From the NCBI GenBank assembly GCA_963794265.1, contig CAWCDJ010000003.1, forward strand, positions 1,116,001-1,180,000: a stretch of 64,000 nt of DNA, read 5' to 3'. Numbering within the stretch: position 1 is the stretch's first letter; each line of letters opens with the position of its first letter. Under the pieces are notes generated by a model. The model saw only the letters and a list, made by a program, of their open reading frames with translations. It had not been told where the DNA came from and did no database searches. Positions 7,750 through 15,727 of the stretch are shown one piece after another. Source of the stretch: CAWCDJ01 sp963794265 (GTDB taxonomy: Bacteria; Acidobacteriota; Terriglobia; Bryobacterales; Bryobacteraceae). Both the position numbers and the translations under genes were made by a program.

Positions 7750-9252
7750 TTACATCGGCGCTACTGTCACCCGGCGCGTTTTCCCGTTCAGCGTAACGTC
7801 GTACGCAACGGGAGTGCGGACTGACTTGTCTGCCGGTTCCTGCGCCGCCGCGCGAGGAGCCGCCGCCTGCGATTCGGGATCCTTGCCCAGGTTCTTCGGG
7901 CCTTGCGCCCGCGTGGCAAAGAATTTAGTCGAAACCTGCGGAAACATCGCGTAAGTCAGCACGTCCTCATCGGACCCGTTGCACCCCGGCAACTCCAGCG
8001 CCGCCGAGCGCAATTCCTGCCATTCCGGTTTCAAAAAGTCGGCCGGCCGGGAATCGATCGGATTCTTCTTGGTCTGCCTGGAGGCAACTTCGATCAGGTG
8101 CCGGTCGCGCTGCCCCATGGTCGCGCCGTAGTAGCCGAGCATCAGGTCCGCGAATTCGCCGGTCAGAACTTTGTAGCGGCCCATCACGACGTTGAACACC
8201 GCCTGCGTTCCCACAATCTGGCTGGACGGCGTAACCAGCGGCGGATACCCGGCATCTTTTCGCACGCGCGGCACTTCGGCAAGTACGTCCTGGAGCCGGT
8301 CGGCGGCGCCCTGCTGTTTCAACTGGCTCTCCATGTTGGAGATCATGCCGCCGGGAATCTGGCTGTCGAAAATCTCGGTTTCGACGCCTGTGATATTGGA
8401 AAGAAATTCTTTGTATCGCGGCCGCACCTTATTGAAGTGCTGCTTGATCTTGAGCAGCCGCGCTTTATCCAGATGGGTGCTGAAGCCGGTGCCCTCGAGC
8501 ATCTCGACCAGGCTCTCGGTCGGGTTGTGTCCGGGCCCCAGGCTCAGCGAACTGATGGCGGTATCCACGCAGTCGGCGCCCGCCTCAATGGCTTTCATCA
8601 GGCTGACCATCGTCACGCCCGTAGTGGCGTGTACGTGCACGTGCACGCGGAATTCGTCGCCCAGGCTCTCCTTGATGCCCCTCACCAGGTCATAAGCCGG
8701 CTGCGGCTTGAGCAGTGCCGCCATGTCTTTGATGCAAATGGAATCGCAGCCGAGATCCGCCAGGCGCTCGGCCATCTCCACGAAACCCGTGATGGTGTGC
8801 AGCGGGCTGGTGGTGTAGCATACCGTTCCCTGCGCGTGCTTTCCGGTCCGCCTGACCGCCGCTACCGCGCGCCGCAGGTTCCTGATATCGTTGAGCGCGT
8901 CGAAGATCCGGAATACGTCCATGCCGTTTTCGGACGCTTTTTCCACAAACCGGTCGATGACGGAATCTTCATAATGCCGGTAACCGAGCAGGTTCTGTCC
9001 CCGCAGCAGCATCTGCAGCCGGGTGTTCGGCATCAATTTGCGAAAAGTCCTGAGCCTCTCCCACGGGTCTTCATTCAAGAATCGGATACAGGAATCGAAC
9101 GTGGCGCCGCCCCAACACTCCACCGACCAGTAACCCGCACGGTCCAGGTCTTCGCAGGCTGGTACCATGTCCTCCAGCGCCATGCGCGTAGCCATCAGGC
9201 TTTGATGAGCGTCACGCAGAATCAGTTCGGTTACATCAACGGTTTTAGCCAT
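7750..9252 (-). CDS. Pyruvate/oxaloacetate carboxyltransferase (5S transcarboxylase-like)
   Basis: A 500-residue HMGL-like TIM-barrel carboxyltransferase of the transcarboxylase 5S / oxaloacetate decarboxylase alpha / pyruvate carboxylase family. Features: ILRDAHQSLMATRM at the N-terminus, metal-binding HVHVHATTG, and the lysine expected to be carbamylated in ICIKDMA (about residue 175). There is no C-terminal biotinyl domain, as in the free 5S subunit. The second ATG (9252) is chosen: GGAGGG lies 9 nt before it but directly abuts the first ATG (9261). It is the first gene of the operon. With 12S, carrier and mutase it would exchange pyruvate/oxaloacetate with methylmalonyl-/propionyl-CoA. 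Confidence 0.93.
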   Translation of the reverse strand: MAKTVDVTELILRDAHQSLMATRMALEDMVPACEDLDRAGYWSVECWGGATFDSCIRFLNEDPWERLRTFRKLMPNTRLQMLLRGQNLLGYRHYEDSVIDRFVEKASENGMDVFRIFDALNDIRNLRRAVAAVRRTGKHAQGTVCYTTSPLHTITGFVEMAERLADLGCDSICIKDMAALLKPQPAYDLVRGIKESLGDEFRVHVHVHATTGVTMVSLMKAIEAGADCVDTAISSLSLGPGHNPTESLVEMLEGTGFSTHLDKARLLKIKQHFNKVRPRYKEFLSNITGVETEIFDSQIPGGMISNMESQLKQQGAADRLQDVLAEVPRVRKDAGYPPLVTPSSQIVGTQAVFNVVMGRYKVLTGEFADLMLGYYGATMGQRDRHLIEVASRQTKKNPIDSRPADFLKPEWQELRSAALELPGCNGSDEDVLTYAMFPQVSTKFFATRAQGPKNLGKDPESQAAAPRAAAQEPADKSVRTPVAYDVTLNGKTRRVTVAPM

Positions 9253-9284
9253 GTTGTGCATCCCTCCGCCGCTTAACTTCCAGA

Positions 9285-9314
9285 TTAACAGATAAAAAGG
9301 TCTTTTTCTATCAA
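9285..9314 (-). promoter_or_regulatory. Possible promoter of the methylmalonyl-CoA operon
   Basis: On the minus strand TTGATA (9314-9309) is followed after 17-18 bp by CTGTTA/TGTTAA. It lies in an AT-rich patch (AAAAAGACCTTTTT) about 35-60 bp before the first gene. The -10 match is weak. No cobalamin riboswitch-like structure is evident in this roughly 90-bp gap. Confidence 0.3.
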
Positions 9315-9354
9315 TCCCATGATTTTCATCACACCTTCATGAATCGGGCCGGCC

Positions 9355-9864
9355 CTATCCGGCTTTACGGACTAGCGTCACGCTGCGGAGTTCGAGAAGT
9401 GCTGTCTGAACGGCCAGCCTGTGCCGCTCTATGATCGGCCGGAGGTGTGCCGGCAGATCGCGGGTTAACGCCTGTTCATAATGGCGCAATGTGTTCTCTT
9501 CTCCAGTTTCGCACTCCGCGAGAAAAGTGGTATCGTCCTTGGGGCGAATGCTGGTCTCCAGTTCCCGCCATCCACGGTGTTGGATCCCGCTTGCGTGGCC
9601 CGAGGCTGGAGGTTCGCCGCCCATTTTCCGGACTTGCCTTCCCAGTTCCTCCGCGAATTCCGCCCGCTGGCTTTCGATTCCGACGAACCGGGTCCGCAGG
9701 TTGTCGTCGTGCACCCCCTTGGCCGCTTTGCCGAAACCCTCCTCGCTGTCGCGGCAGGTCGCGATGAGGTCGTTCAAAATGCTCTGGATATCATGCATGG
9801 CCAATTCCAAGCCGCACGCCTGTTTCCAGGGTTCGTCTTTCGCCATCGCGACCGAGTGCAACAC
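9355..9864 (-). CDS. DUF2383/PA2169-type four-helix-bundle protein
   Basis: About 169 residues, almost all amphipathic helix: IQSILNDLIATCRDSEEGF, HDDNLRTRFVGIESQR, then a Gly/His-rich turn (SGHASGIQHRGW) and TFLAECETGEENTLRHYEQA. The pattern 'short-helix, DGEKGF-like, E..HY..AL' matches the ferritin-like PA2169 (DUF2383) family, usually small stress-associated proteins of unknown biochemistry. The start is uncertain: GTG at 9864 opens the frame and ATG at 9846 is the alternative; neither has a clear ribosome site. It stands alone, 160 bp from the CRTAC1 operon end. Confidence 0.75.
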   Translation of the reverse strand: MLHSVAMAKDEPWKQACGLELAMHDIQSILNDLIATCRDSEEGFGKAAKGVHDDNLRTRFVGIESQRAEFAEELGRQVRKMGGEPPASGHASGIQHRGWRELETSIRPKDDTTFLAECETGEENTLRHYEQALTRDLPAHLRPIIERHRLAVQTALLELRSVTLVRKAG

Positions 9865-10024
9865 GGAGCACTTGCCGCCGGGGCTGCACGCCCTCTGTGC
9901 CCGTGGTTACAGTGCGGGAATTCGTTTGCCGCTACCCTGGCAGAGGGCTGGTTCGTGGCCGGTTGCCTGCTCGCGGCGGCCGCTCCGGTTTGGCTCTTGA
10001 TCTCCGGAACTGAACGTTTCACGT

Positions 10025-11740
10025 TCAGACTCCCTGAATTCCCCGACCCTCCACGATCGTCACGTAGCGGTCCACCGGCACATCCGTGAACCGCTCCACG
10101 CGTCCGCTCGGCAATGGCCAGCGGATCTCAAGCCAGTCCAACGTCGAAGCCGTGCCGAGACCCAACACCTCCCGCGGATCGTGCGCAGAGAGATAGCTGC
10201 CTCCGCCGTTTTTGGTTCGGGAATGCTTCACGCCTCCGGCCGACCACATCAACCGGGCGCCCACCGCGTCGCGATTGCAGTTCGTCCCCGCCATTTTCAC
10301 GCCCAGCCAGTGGTGCGCCTGCCCGGCGTTGTTGTGCAGCAGGACCGGAGGCCCGCCGTTGTTGCCGGTCAGCACATCCACCCGGCCGTCGTTGTCGTAA
10401 TCGCCAATCGCCATCCCGCGCGCCGGAAACATCCTCCCGAATACTGGTCCGGATTGGGCGCTGACGTTGCGCAGCACGCCGTTCTCCTGGTGAAACAGCA
10501 GCAGCGGCTCCTTATATCTCACCTGCTGCGAATAATTGTCGATCATGTCGTCGGGGTGGCCGTTCGCGAGCAACAAGTCGAGCAGGCCGTCATTGTCGTA
10601 ATCGAAAAACCGCAGCCCCCAACCGCTCAACAGCCGCGTGGCCTGCGCTACGCCGTTCTTGAACGCCACGTCGCGGAAGCTCTCATTGGCGTTATTGCGA
10701 TAGAGCGAGAACATCTCCTGGTCGACGTTCGCCACGAACAGGTCCTGCCATCCGTCGCCATCGAAATCCGCGGCATCGACACCCATGCCCGAACGGGCGC
10801 GGCCATCGTCGCTGAATCCCACCTCGGCTGCCAGCGCGATCTCCTCCCACCTGGTTTTGCCCGAGGCATCCGGGCCGCGATTCATATAAAGGAAGTTCTG
10901 CACCGTGTCGTTCGATACGAACAGGTCCATCCGGCCATCGTTATTTACATCCACCGCGACCACGCCCAGACCCTTGCCCAGAGATTTCCCGATATCGGTG
11001 CCGTGTCCGACTTCGGTGAAGGTCCCGTCGCCGTTGTTGTGGAACAGCAGGCTGGCGGTGGGCTTAAAGACCCGCGGAATACAGTAGAAATGCCGCCCCA
11101 TCTTGTTGTCTCCGCACGAAAAATGGCTTTCCCTGCCGTAATCCACGAAGCTGCACACGAACAGGTCGAGGCGTCCATCGTTGTCGAAATCGAACCAGGT
11201 GGCGCTGGTGGACCAGTGGCCGTCGAACACCTTGGCGCCAAGACCGGCCTTCTCGCTGACATCGGTAAAGGTGCCGTCCCGGTTATTGCGATAGAGGATC
11301 GGGTGGCCATAGGCGGTGACGAACATGTCGGGAAAGCCGTCATTGTCGTAATCGCCGACAGCCACTCCCATGCCGAAGGTTCCGCCGCCCACCCCCGCTG
11401 TCTCCGTGACGTCGGTGAATGTGCCATCCCGGTTGTTCCTGTAGAGCGCGTTGCGAATCGGCTTGGCAGGCTTGTAGAAATCGCAGGGACCGCTGTTGAC
11501 GAGGTAAATATCCATCCAGCCGTCGTTGTCGTAATCCAGGAACGCGCAGCCGGGCCCCATGGTTTCCGGCAGATAGTGCTCCGGCGAAGCGGCGTTGTCA
11601 TGGACCCAGGTAATCCCGCTGATCTCGGGCGGCACTTCGTCAAAAGTGGGACGTGGCGGCAGGGTCGCGCCGCGCAGCAGCGCTACACCGGCTCCCCCGG
11701 CGAGAAGAAAATGACGGCGGCTGAGGATGCGTTTTTGCAT
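10025..11740 (-). CDS. Tat-exported CRTAC1-like protein (FG-GAP/VCBS repeats, ASPIC/UnbV domain)
   Basis: A 571-residue exported protein. The N-terminus has a twin-arginine signal (SRRHFLLAGGAGVALL). The body holds repeated calcium-binding FG-GAP/VCBS blades with DYDNDGWMDIYLVNSG-like and DFDGDGWQDLFVANV-like motifs, forming a beta-propeller. The last ~110 residues are the ASPIC/UnbV domain (HHWLGVKMAGTNCNRDAVGAR). ATG at 11740 is chosen because GAAGGA sits 5 nt before it and it follows the cytochrome stop by 11 bp; the longer open frame upstream overlaps the cytochrome gene. It is the last gene of the TPR/cytochrome operon, so an extracytoplasmic partner role is likely. Confidence 0.92.
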   Translation of the reverse strand: MQKRILSRRHFLLAGGAGVALLRGATLPPRPTFDEVPPEISGITWVHDNAASPEHYLPETMGPGCAFLDYDNDGWMDIYLVNSGPCDFYKPAKPIRNALYRNNRDGTFTDVTETAGVGGGTFGMGVAVGDYDNDGFPDMFVTAYGHPILYRNNRDGTFTDVSEKAGLGAKVFDGHWSTSATWFDFDNDGRLDLFVCSFVDYGRESHFSCGDNKMGRHFYCIPRVFKPTASLLFHNNGDGTFTEVGHGTDIGKSLGKGLGVVAVDVNNDGRMDLFVSNDTVQNFLYMNRGPDASGKTRWEEIALAAEVGFSDDGRARSGMGVDAADFDGDGWQDLFVANVDQEMFSLYRNNANESFRDVAFKNGVAQATRLLSGWGLRFFDYDNDGLLDLLLANGHPDDMIDNYSQQVRYKEPLLLFHQENGVLRNVSAQSGPVFGRMFPARGMAIGDYDNDGRVDVLTGNNGGPPVLLHNNAGQAHHWLGVKMAGTNCNRDAVGARLMWSAGGVKHSRTKNGGGSYLSAHDPREVLGLGTASTLDWLEIRWPLPSGRVERFTDVPVDRYVTIVEGRGIQGV

Positions 11741-11751
11741 AGCGTCCTTCG

Positions 11752-12774
11752 TCAGTTGGGATACGGCTGGCCGGCGCGCGCCACGCGGATCTCGTGATCC
11801 GTGAATTTCGCGTGAGAACCCGGCAAATCGGTCTTCGGCATGTGACAGGTGACGCAGCGCGTCTTGGCCACCCGGCAAATCCTGCCGTTCGCGGCGGCGG
11901 AGTGGCAGGCCTCGCATTTTGAATCGTAGGCCGCGGCGGATTGTACCAGCGGAGCGTGCGGATCGTGGCACGCAGTGCAGCGTATGCGCCGGTCCGACGC
12001 GTCGTAGCACTTGCTGTTCGACAGGCGATACGGCTGAAAACGAACGTTGTTGACGCCGAGGGGCCCGTGCATGGCAATCTGCGACCAGGTCCGGTGGCAG
12101 CGGCCGCAGAACTCCGACATCTCCTCAGCGTTGAGTTCGCCGAGCCTGGGCATCCTGGCCTCAACCGGGTTCCCGGCCCGGACCGCCGACACGTGTTTTT
12201 CCGCCGGTCCGTGACAAGCCTCGCAGTCCACCCCCGGTTTCATCGATTCCAGGTTGAGGCGGCCCTGGGAAACTCCTCCCGTGGAGTGACAGCCGAAGCA
12301 GTCGCGCGCGCTTTCCGCGCTCATCGGGCGACCGGCCGCGTCGATGACGTCGGTCACGCGGCTTCCCCCCGCCCCCATCGTCAAATCCAGTCCTCCGAGC
12401 GCTTCATAGAAGCTCACGCGGCTCTCGTAGAACACCCCATTGCGCTCGAACACGTAGGTCTGGCCGGCCCTGCCAAGTCCGAACGCCCACGAGAGCGGCA
12501 CCGCCAGTTGCTGGCCGTTCCCCGTGACCGTCATCAGGCTGGCATCGCCCAGCCGCTCGATGTGGTACCGGTATTCCCCGGATTGGAACGTCAGGTCGGG
12601 ATGCTCCCGCAGGATCTTGCACTCTGCCACAGAATCCAGCGCGCCCGCCATCGGCGTCGTCTGGTAGTGCGTGAACTCTTCGCGGTGGCACTGCGCGCAA
12701 ACCCCGCCGCCGGTGTACGGCGGCGCCGTGTGCGCCATCAGGATTAGGGGGAGCAGCAGCAGCGCGAGCCTCAC
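11752..12774 (-). CDS. Seven-haem c-type cytochrome
   Basis: A 340-residue exported cytochrome with seven CxxCH sites: CAQCH (residues 26-30), CFGCH, CEACH, CGRCH, CTACH, CEACH and CVTCH. The N-terminus VRLALLLLPLILMAHTA is a signal peptide. The start is GTG at 12774, overlapping the previous TPR gene stop as GTGA; the longer open frame upstream would overlap that gene completely. Sites are clustered toward the C-terminus, as in NrfB/DmsE- or c554-like multihaem electron carriers. It probably shuttles electrons in the periplasm; neighbours suggest a complex with TPR scaffold proteins. The redox partner cannot be read from the sequence. Confidence 0.9.
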   Translation of the reverse strand: MRLALLLLPLILMAHTAPPYTGGGVCAQCHREEFTHYQTTPMAGALDSVAECKILREHPDLTFQSGEYRYHIERLGDASLMTVTGNGQQLAVPLSWAFGLGRAGQTYVFERNGVFYESRVSFYEALGGLDLTMGAGGSRVTDVIDAAGRPMSAESARDCFGCHSTGGVSQGRLNLESMKPGVDCEACHGPAEKHVSAVRAGNPVEARMPRLGELNAEEMSEFCGRCHRTWSQIAMHGPLGVNNVRFQPYRLSNSKCYDASDRRIRCTACHDPHAPLVQSAAAYDSKCEACHSAAANGRICRVAKTRCVTCHMPKTDLPGSHAKFTDHEIRVARAGQPYPN

Positions 12775-13907
12775 GGCAGCCTGGCCCCCGGTTCTGCCGC
12801 CTGCCTGGCCGCGTTCAGCTTGAGCACGATCGCGCGTTCGCGGTCGCCGTCCTCTTTGCGTTTGAGCCGATAGTAGACCGTCGCCAGCGAAACATGCGCC
12901 TCCACGAACTGCGGCGATTCCCGCGTCAGCCGTTCGAGCGCCGTGCGGGCTTCGTCGGTCTTTCCGGTCATCAGATCGATGGTGGCCAGTTGGTAGCGGA
13001 CTCCCGGGTCGTTCGGGCGCACCAGCAGGGCCTGATCGAAGCACTGCCTGGCGCCGGTAAAATCCTGATCCTCCTTCAGCAGGACGCCAAGCTGCAGGTT
13101 GGAAACGAAGTCGTTGGGGTTCGATTCCAGTTCTTTGCGGAAGGCCACCGCGGCACCCGGGGTATCCCCCGTGGACATCAGGGCCAGCCCGTAATAGGAG
13201 TAAACATCGGGCAGTTTGGGATCGAGTTCGACCGCCCGTTTCAGGTCTCCGAGCGCACCCGAAAAATCCCGGACGTTCATCTTGGCGGCGCCCATCATCA
13301 GCCGGGCTTCGGCGGAGTCGCCGTCCCGCAGAATGCGATCCACCAGCACTTGGCCGCGGGCCGCCTGATTGTCTCGAATCAAAGCGGTTCCGAGCAGGTA
13401 GATCAACGCCTTGTCGTCCGGCGTCTGCTGCTCGAGCGGCGAAAGCAGAGCCGCGACCTTTTTGTTTTCACCCAGCCGCAGGTCGCAATCGGCCAGAAGG
13501 TAAACTGCCTGCCGGTCGCCGGGCTCCTGCTTTACCACCGCTTCCAACTCTGCGGCTGCATCGGCGATGCGCGAGGTTTTATAATAGGCCAGCGCCAGGT
13601 TGAGTTGAATGGGTAGGTTGGCGGGATCCTGTTTCAAGGCGCGCCGGTATTCGACCGTGGCTTCCTCGTAGTGCCCCGATCGGGAGAGAGCGGCGCCGAG
13701 ATTCGAAAGCGCAATGATATTGTCCGGATTCTGCTTCAGGTAGGCGCGGTATTCGCGGATCGCACCTTCTATATCGCCGGCTTGGTGCAGTTCGATCGCG
13801 TGGCGTAGGATGGCTTCGGCGCCGCCGGGCGGTTGTGGCGCTGCCGCCGCGGCGACGAGCACTCCGGCGGCCACGATGACGAGCCAGCCTTTACCGGGCG
13901 GCGCCAT
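12771..13907 (-). CDS. Exported tetratricopeptide-repeat protein
   Basis: A 378-residue TPR protein: signal/anchor KGWLVIVAAGVLVAAAAA, then about nine TPR units (for example AILRHAIELHQAGDIEGAI, VYSYYGLALMSTGDTPGAAV). ATG at 13907 is chosen because a strong GGAGGGGG site precedes it; the frame extends further upstream but without a better site. It overlaps the upstream TPR gene by 17 bp and the cytochrome by 4 bp, so the three are translationally coupled. Likely a periplasmic scaffold for the cytochrome/ASPIC proteins. Sequence similarity with the repeats of the upstream gene suggests they are paralogues. Confidence 0.88.
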   Translation of the reverse strand: MAPPGKGWLVIVAAGVLVAAAAAPQPPGGAEAILRHAIELHQAGDIEGAIREYRAYLKQNPDNIIALSNLGAALSRSGHYEEATVEYRRALKQDPANLPIQLNLALAYYKTSRIADAAAELEAVVKQEPGDRQAVYLLADCDLRLGENKKVAALLSPLEQQTPDDKALIYLLGTALIRDNQAARGQVLVDRILRDGDSAEARLMMGAAKMNVRDFSGALGDLKRAVELDPKLPDVYSYYGLALMSTGDTPGAAVAFRKELESNPNDFVSNLQLGVLLKEDQDFTGARQCFDQALLVRPNDPGVRYQLATIDLMTGKTDEARTALERLTRESPQFVEAHVSLATVYYRLKRKEDGDRERAIVLKLNAARQAAEPGARLP

Positions 13908-15339
13908 GGGTTCCCCCTCCCGCCAGCGTCTCGCGGATTGCGCTTTCGAAGTCCGCCGGCCGGAAATCCTGCTCGCCGAGGCGGCTGTCAAAAGTCACGC
14001 GGCCATCCGCCGCGACGAGGTACACGCGGCTGGGCCAGGCATCGTAGGCCTGCTCCGCCGCACGGTCCATGCCGTCCACCACGGAAGGAAACGGCAGGTT
14101 GAGTTTCCGCACACAAAGCTCCGCGTTCGCCTGTTTTTCGGCCAGGCTGCGAGCCGGAGGAAGATCGACTCCCTCCTTTTGATTAATCGTGCTCTGCCAG
14201 TTGCCCTCGGCGTGGGCTTCCCGGATGTAGACCAGGCGGAAATCGACGCGGTCGTGAAACTCGGTCCAGGCGCGCTTGAGGTCGGCAGCGGAGTATCGCA
14301 GCTTCGGGCAGGTGTAGCTGCCGAACACCAGCACCACGGGCTTCGCCGGTCGCGCCAAGTCCAGCGAGCCGATCGCGGGTGCCGGCGCCCCCAGGGGGAT
14401 CCCCGGATCAGCCGCGCGGACAGCCGAAAACCCGTGTTCGAGCGCGGCGCGAGCTTCGGCCGACCCGGGCCGCAATTCCACGGCGCGCTGTAGCAGCGGA
14501 CGTGCTTCGGCTGCTCGTCCGCGTTCGGAAAGGATCGCGGCGAGTTGGAAATTGGCGTCGAAGTCGGTTGGATTCAATGCCAATTCCTTCCGGAACGCCT
14601 CCGCGGCCCCATCCGCATCGCCGGTAAAGAGGAGCGCGCGTCCGTAGTAGGATTCGAGCGAAGGCACTTGGGGATTCAAAGCGGCAGCCTTTGCGAACTC
14701 CCCGACCGCCCCAGGGTAATTCCCGTCCATAAAGAGGGCGGAGCCCAGCAGGAAATGGCCTTCGGCCGAGTCGCCCTGCTTCAGGATCCGGTCGACGTGG
14801 ATTTGGCCTTCGGCAGGGCGCCCGCCGCGAATCAAGGCCATTCCCAGTTCGTAATCCAGGGCATCCTGCTCGTCCGCGGGCGCGTTCAAAGGCTTGAGGA
14901 GGTCGATCGCCAACGGGAACTGACCGGTTTGCAGGTAGCAGTCGCCCAGCAGCAGGGCGATCCTCACGTTGCCAGGTTGGGTGTTGTGGAGAGCCTGAAA
15001 CGCGGCGATCGCCTGCGGAATTTGCGACGACTTATAATAGGCCAGCGCGAGGTTGAAGCGAAGCCGCTCCGCCACCTCAGGGCTGGCCAGCTTCAGGGCG
15101 GCGCGGTACTGTTCGATGGCCTCCTGGTAGCGCCCCATCCCGGCCAGCACCACTCCGTAGTTGGCCCGGGTCTCGACGCGGCCCGGGTCGGCTCGAACGC
15201 ACGCGCGGTATTCGCGGGCAGCGGCTTCCAGATTGCCCTCCTGGTGAAACTGCATGGCCCGATCCAGGGCACACTGCGGTCCGACCATTTGGGCATTCAG
15301 AGCCAGCGCGAATGACGCCAGCCAAAGACAGCACCGCAA
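13891..15339 (-). CDS. TPR protein fused to a deiodinase-like thioredoxin-fold domain
   Basis: A 482-residue protein. Residues 1-17 look like a signal peptide (LWLASFALALNA). Residues about 25-305 are TPR repeats. Residues about 315-475 form a thioredoxin-like domain with VLVFGSYTCPKLR (Cys344) and VYIREAHAEGNW, which match the active-site and EAH signatures of the iodothyronine deiodinase family; Cys occupies the selenocysteine position. The start is a TTG at 15339 downstream of a G-rich ribosome site and is uncertain. It is the first gene of the operon. A peroxiredoxin-like or thiol-redox role is more likely than real deiodination. Confidence 0.8.
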   Translation of the reverse strand: MRCCLWLASFALALNAQMVGPQCALDRAMQFHQEGNLEAAAREYRACVRADPGRVETRANYGVVLAGMGRYQEAIEQYRAALKLASPEVAERLRFNLALAYYKSSQIPQAIAAFQALHNTQPGNVRIALLLGDCYLQTGQFPLAIDLLKPLNAPADEQDALDYELGMALIRGGRPAEGQIHVDRILKQGDSAEGHFLLGSALFMDGNYPGAVGEFAKAAALNPQVPSLESYYGRALLFTGDADGAAEAFRKELALNPTDFDANFQLAAILSERGRAAEARPLLQRAVELRPGSAEARAALEHGFSAVRAADPGIPLGAPAPAIGSLDLARPAKPVVLVFGSYTCPKLRYSAADLKRAWTEFHDRVDFRLVYIREAHAEGNWQSTINQKEGVDLPPARSLAEKQANAELCVRKLNLPFPSVVDGMDRAAEQAYDAWPSRVYLVAADGRVTFDSRLGEQDFRPADFESAIRETLAGGGTHGAAR

Positions 15340-15727
15340 CAGAACGGACTTCCCCCCAGGAAAAGAATTCTATCACCAACTGGGACGACAATCGCTGGCT
15401 AATGCTGATTAATCAAAGACTTAGACGTCTGATATTGCGTTAACGCTTCGGTAACGCCTCGCGTTAACCACCGCTCCGGTTAACCGTGGCGCCAGGCGGG
15501 CCGGGCGGGATGCGATCCGCTCAGTCCCGTACCTCTCTGATTCTGTTTGTGGTATCCGCTCTCTGCCGCACCTGTTCGAAAATTTCACAGGTTACTAAAG
15601 CGGGGCGCATCTGGCGTTCACTACATCCCTACGGCATTAGCCTTTTTTTCCGCTGACTAGTAGGTTTATATTACTCCCACGTCCGCTGTGGGGCGGCGGA
15701 TAGCTCAATTTGGAGGGCTGGGTTCGA
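15340..15727. promoter_or_regulatory. Divergent intergenic region with a palindrome cluster
   Basis: A 388-bp gap between the minus-strand TPR/cytochrome operon and the plus-strand TonB receptor gene. It contains perfect palindromes GATTAATC (15407-15414), AGACGTCT (15423-15430), GCGTTAACGC (15437-15446) and CGGTTAACCG (15477-15486), plus a further GCGTTAAC at 15461-15468. Near the receptor gene there is a T-run and TATATT (15667-15672) that could be a -10 box, without a good -35. GGAGGG lies about 11 nt before the receptor ATG. No small ORF or RNA gene stands out. Confidence 0.5.

Noticed and set aside
9262..9354. Cobalamin riboswitch before the methylmalonyl-CoA operon
   Set aside because: The gap is only about 90 bp, too short for the whole element, and no conserved B12-box-like sequence was seen.
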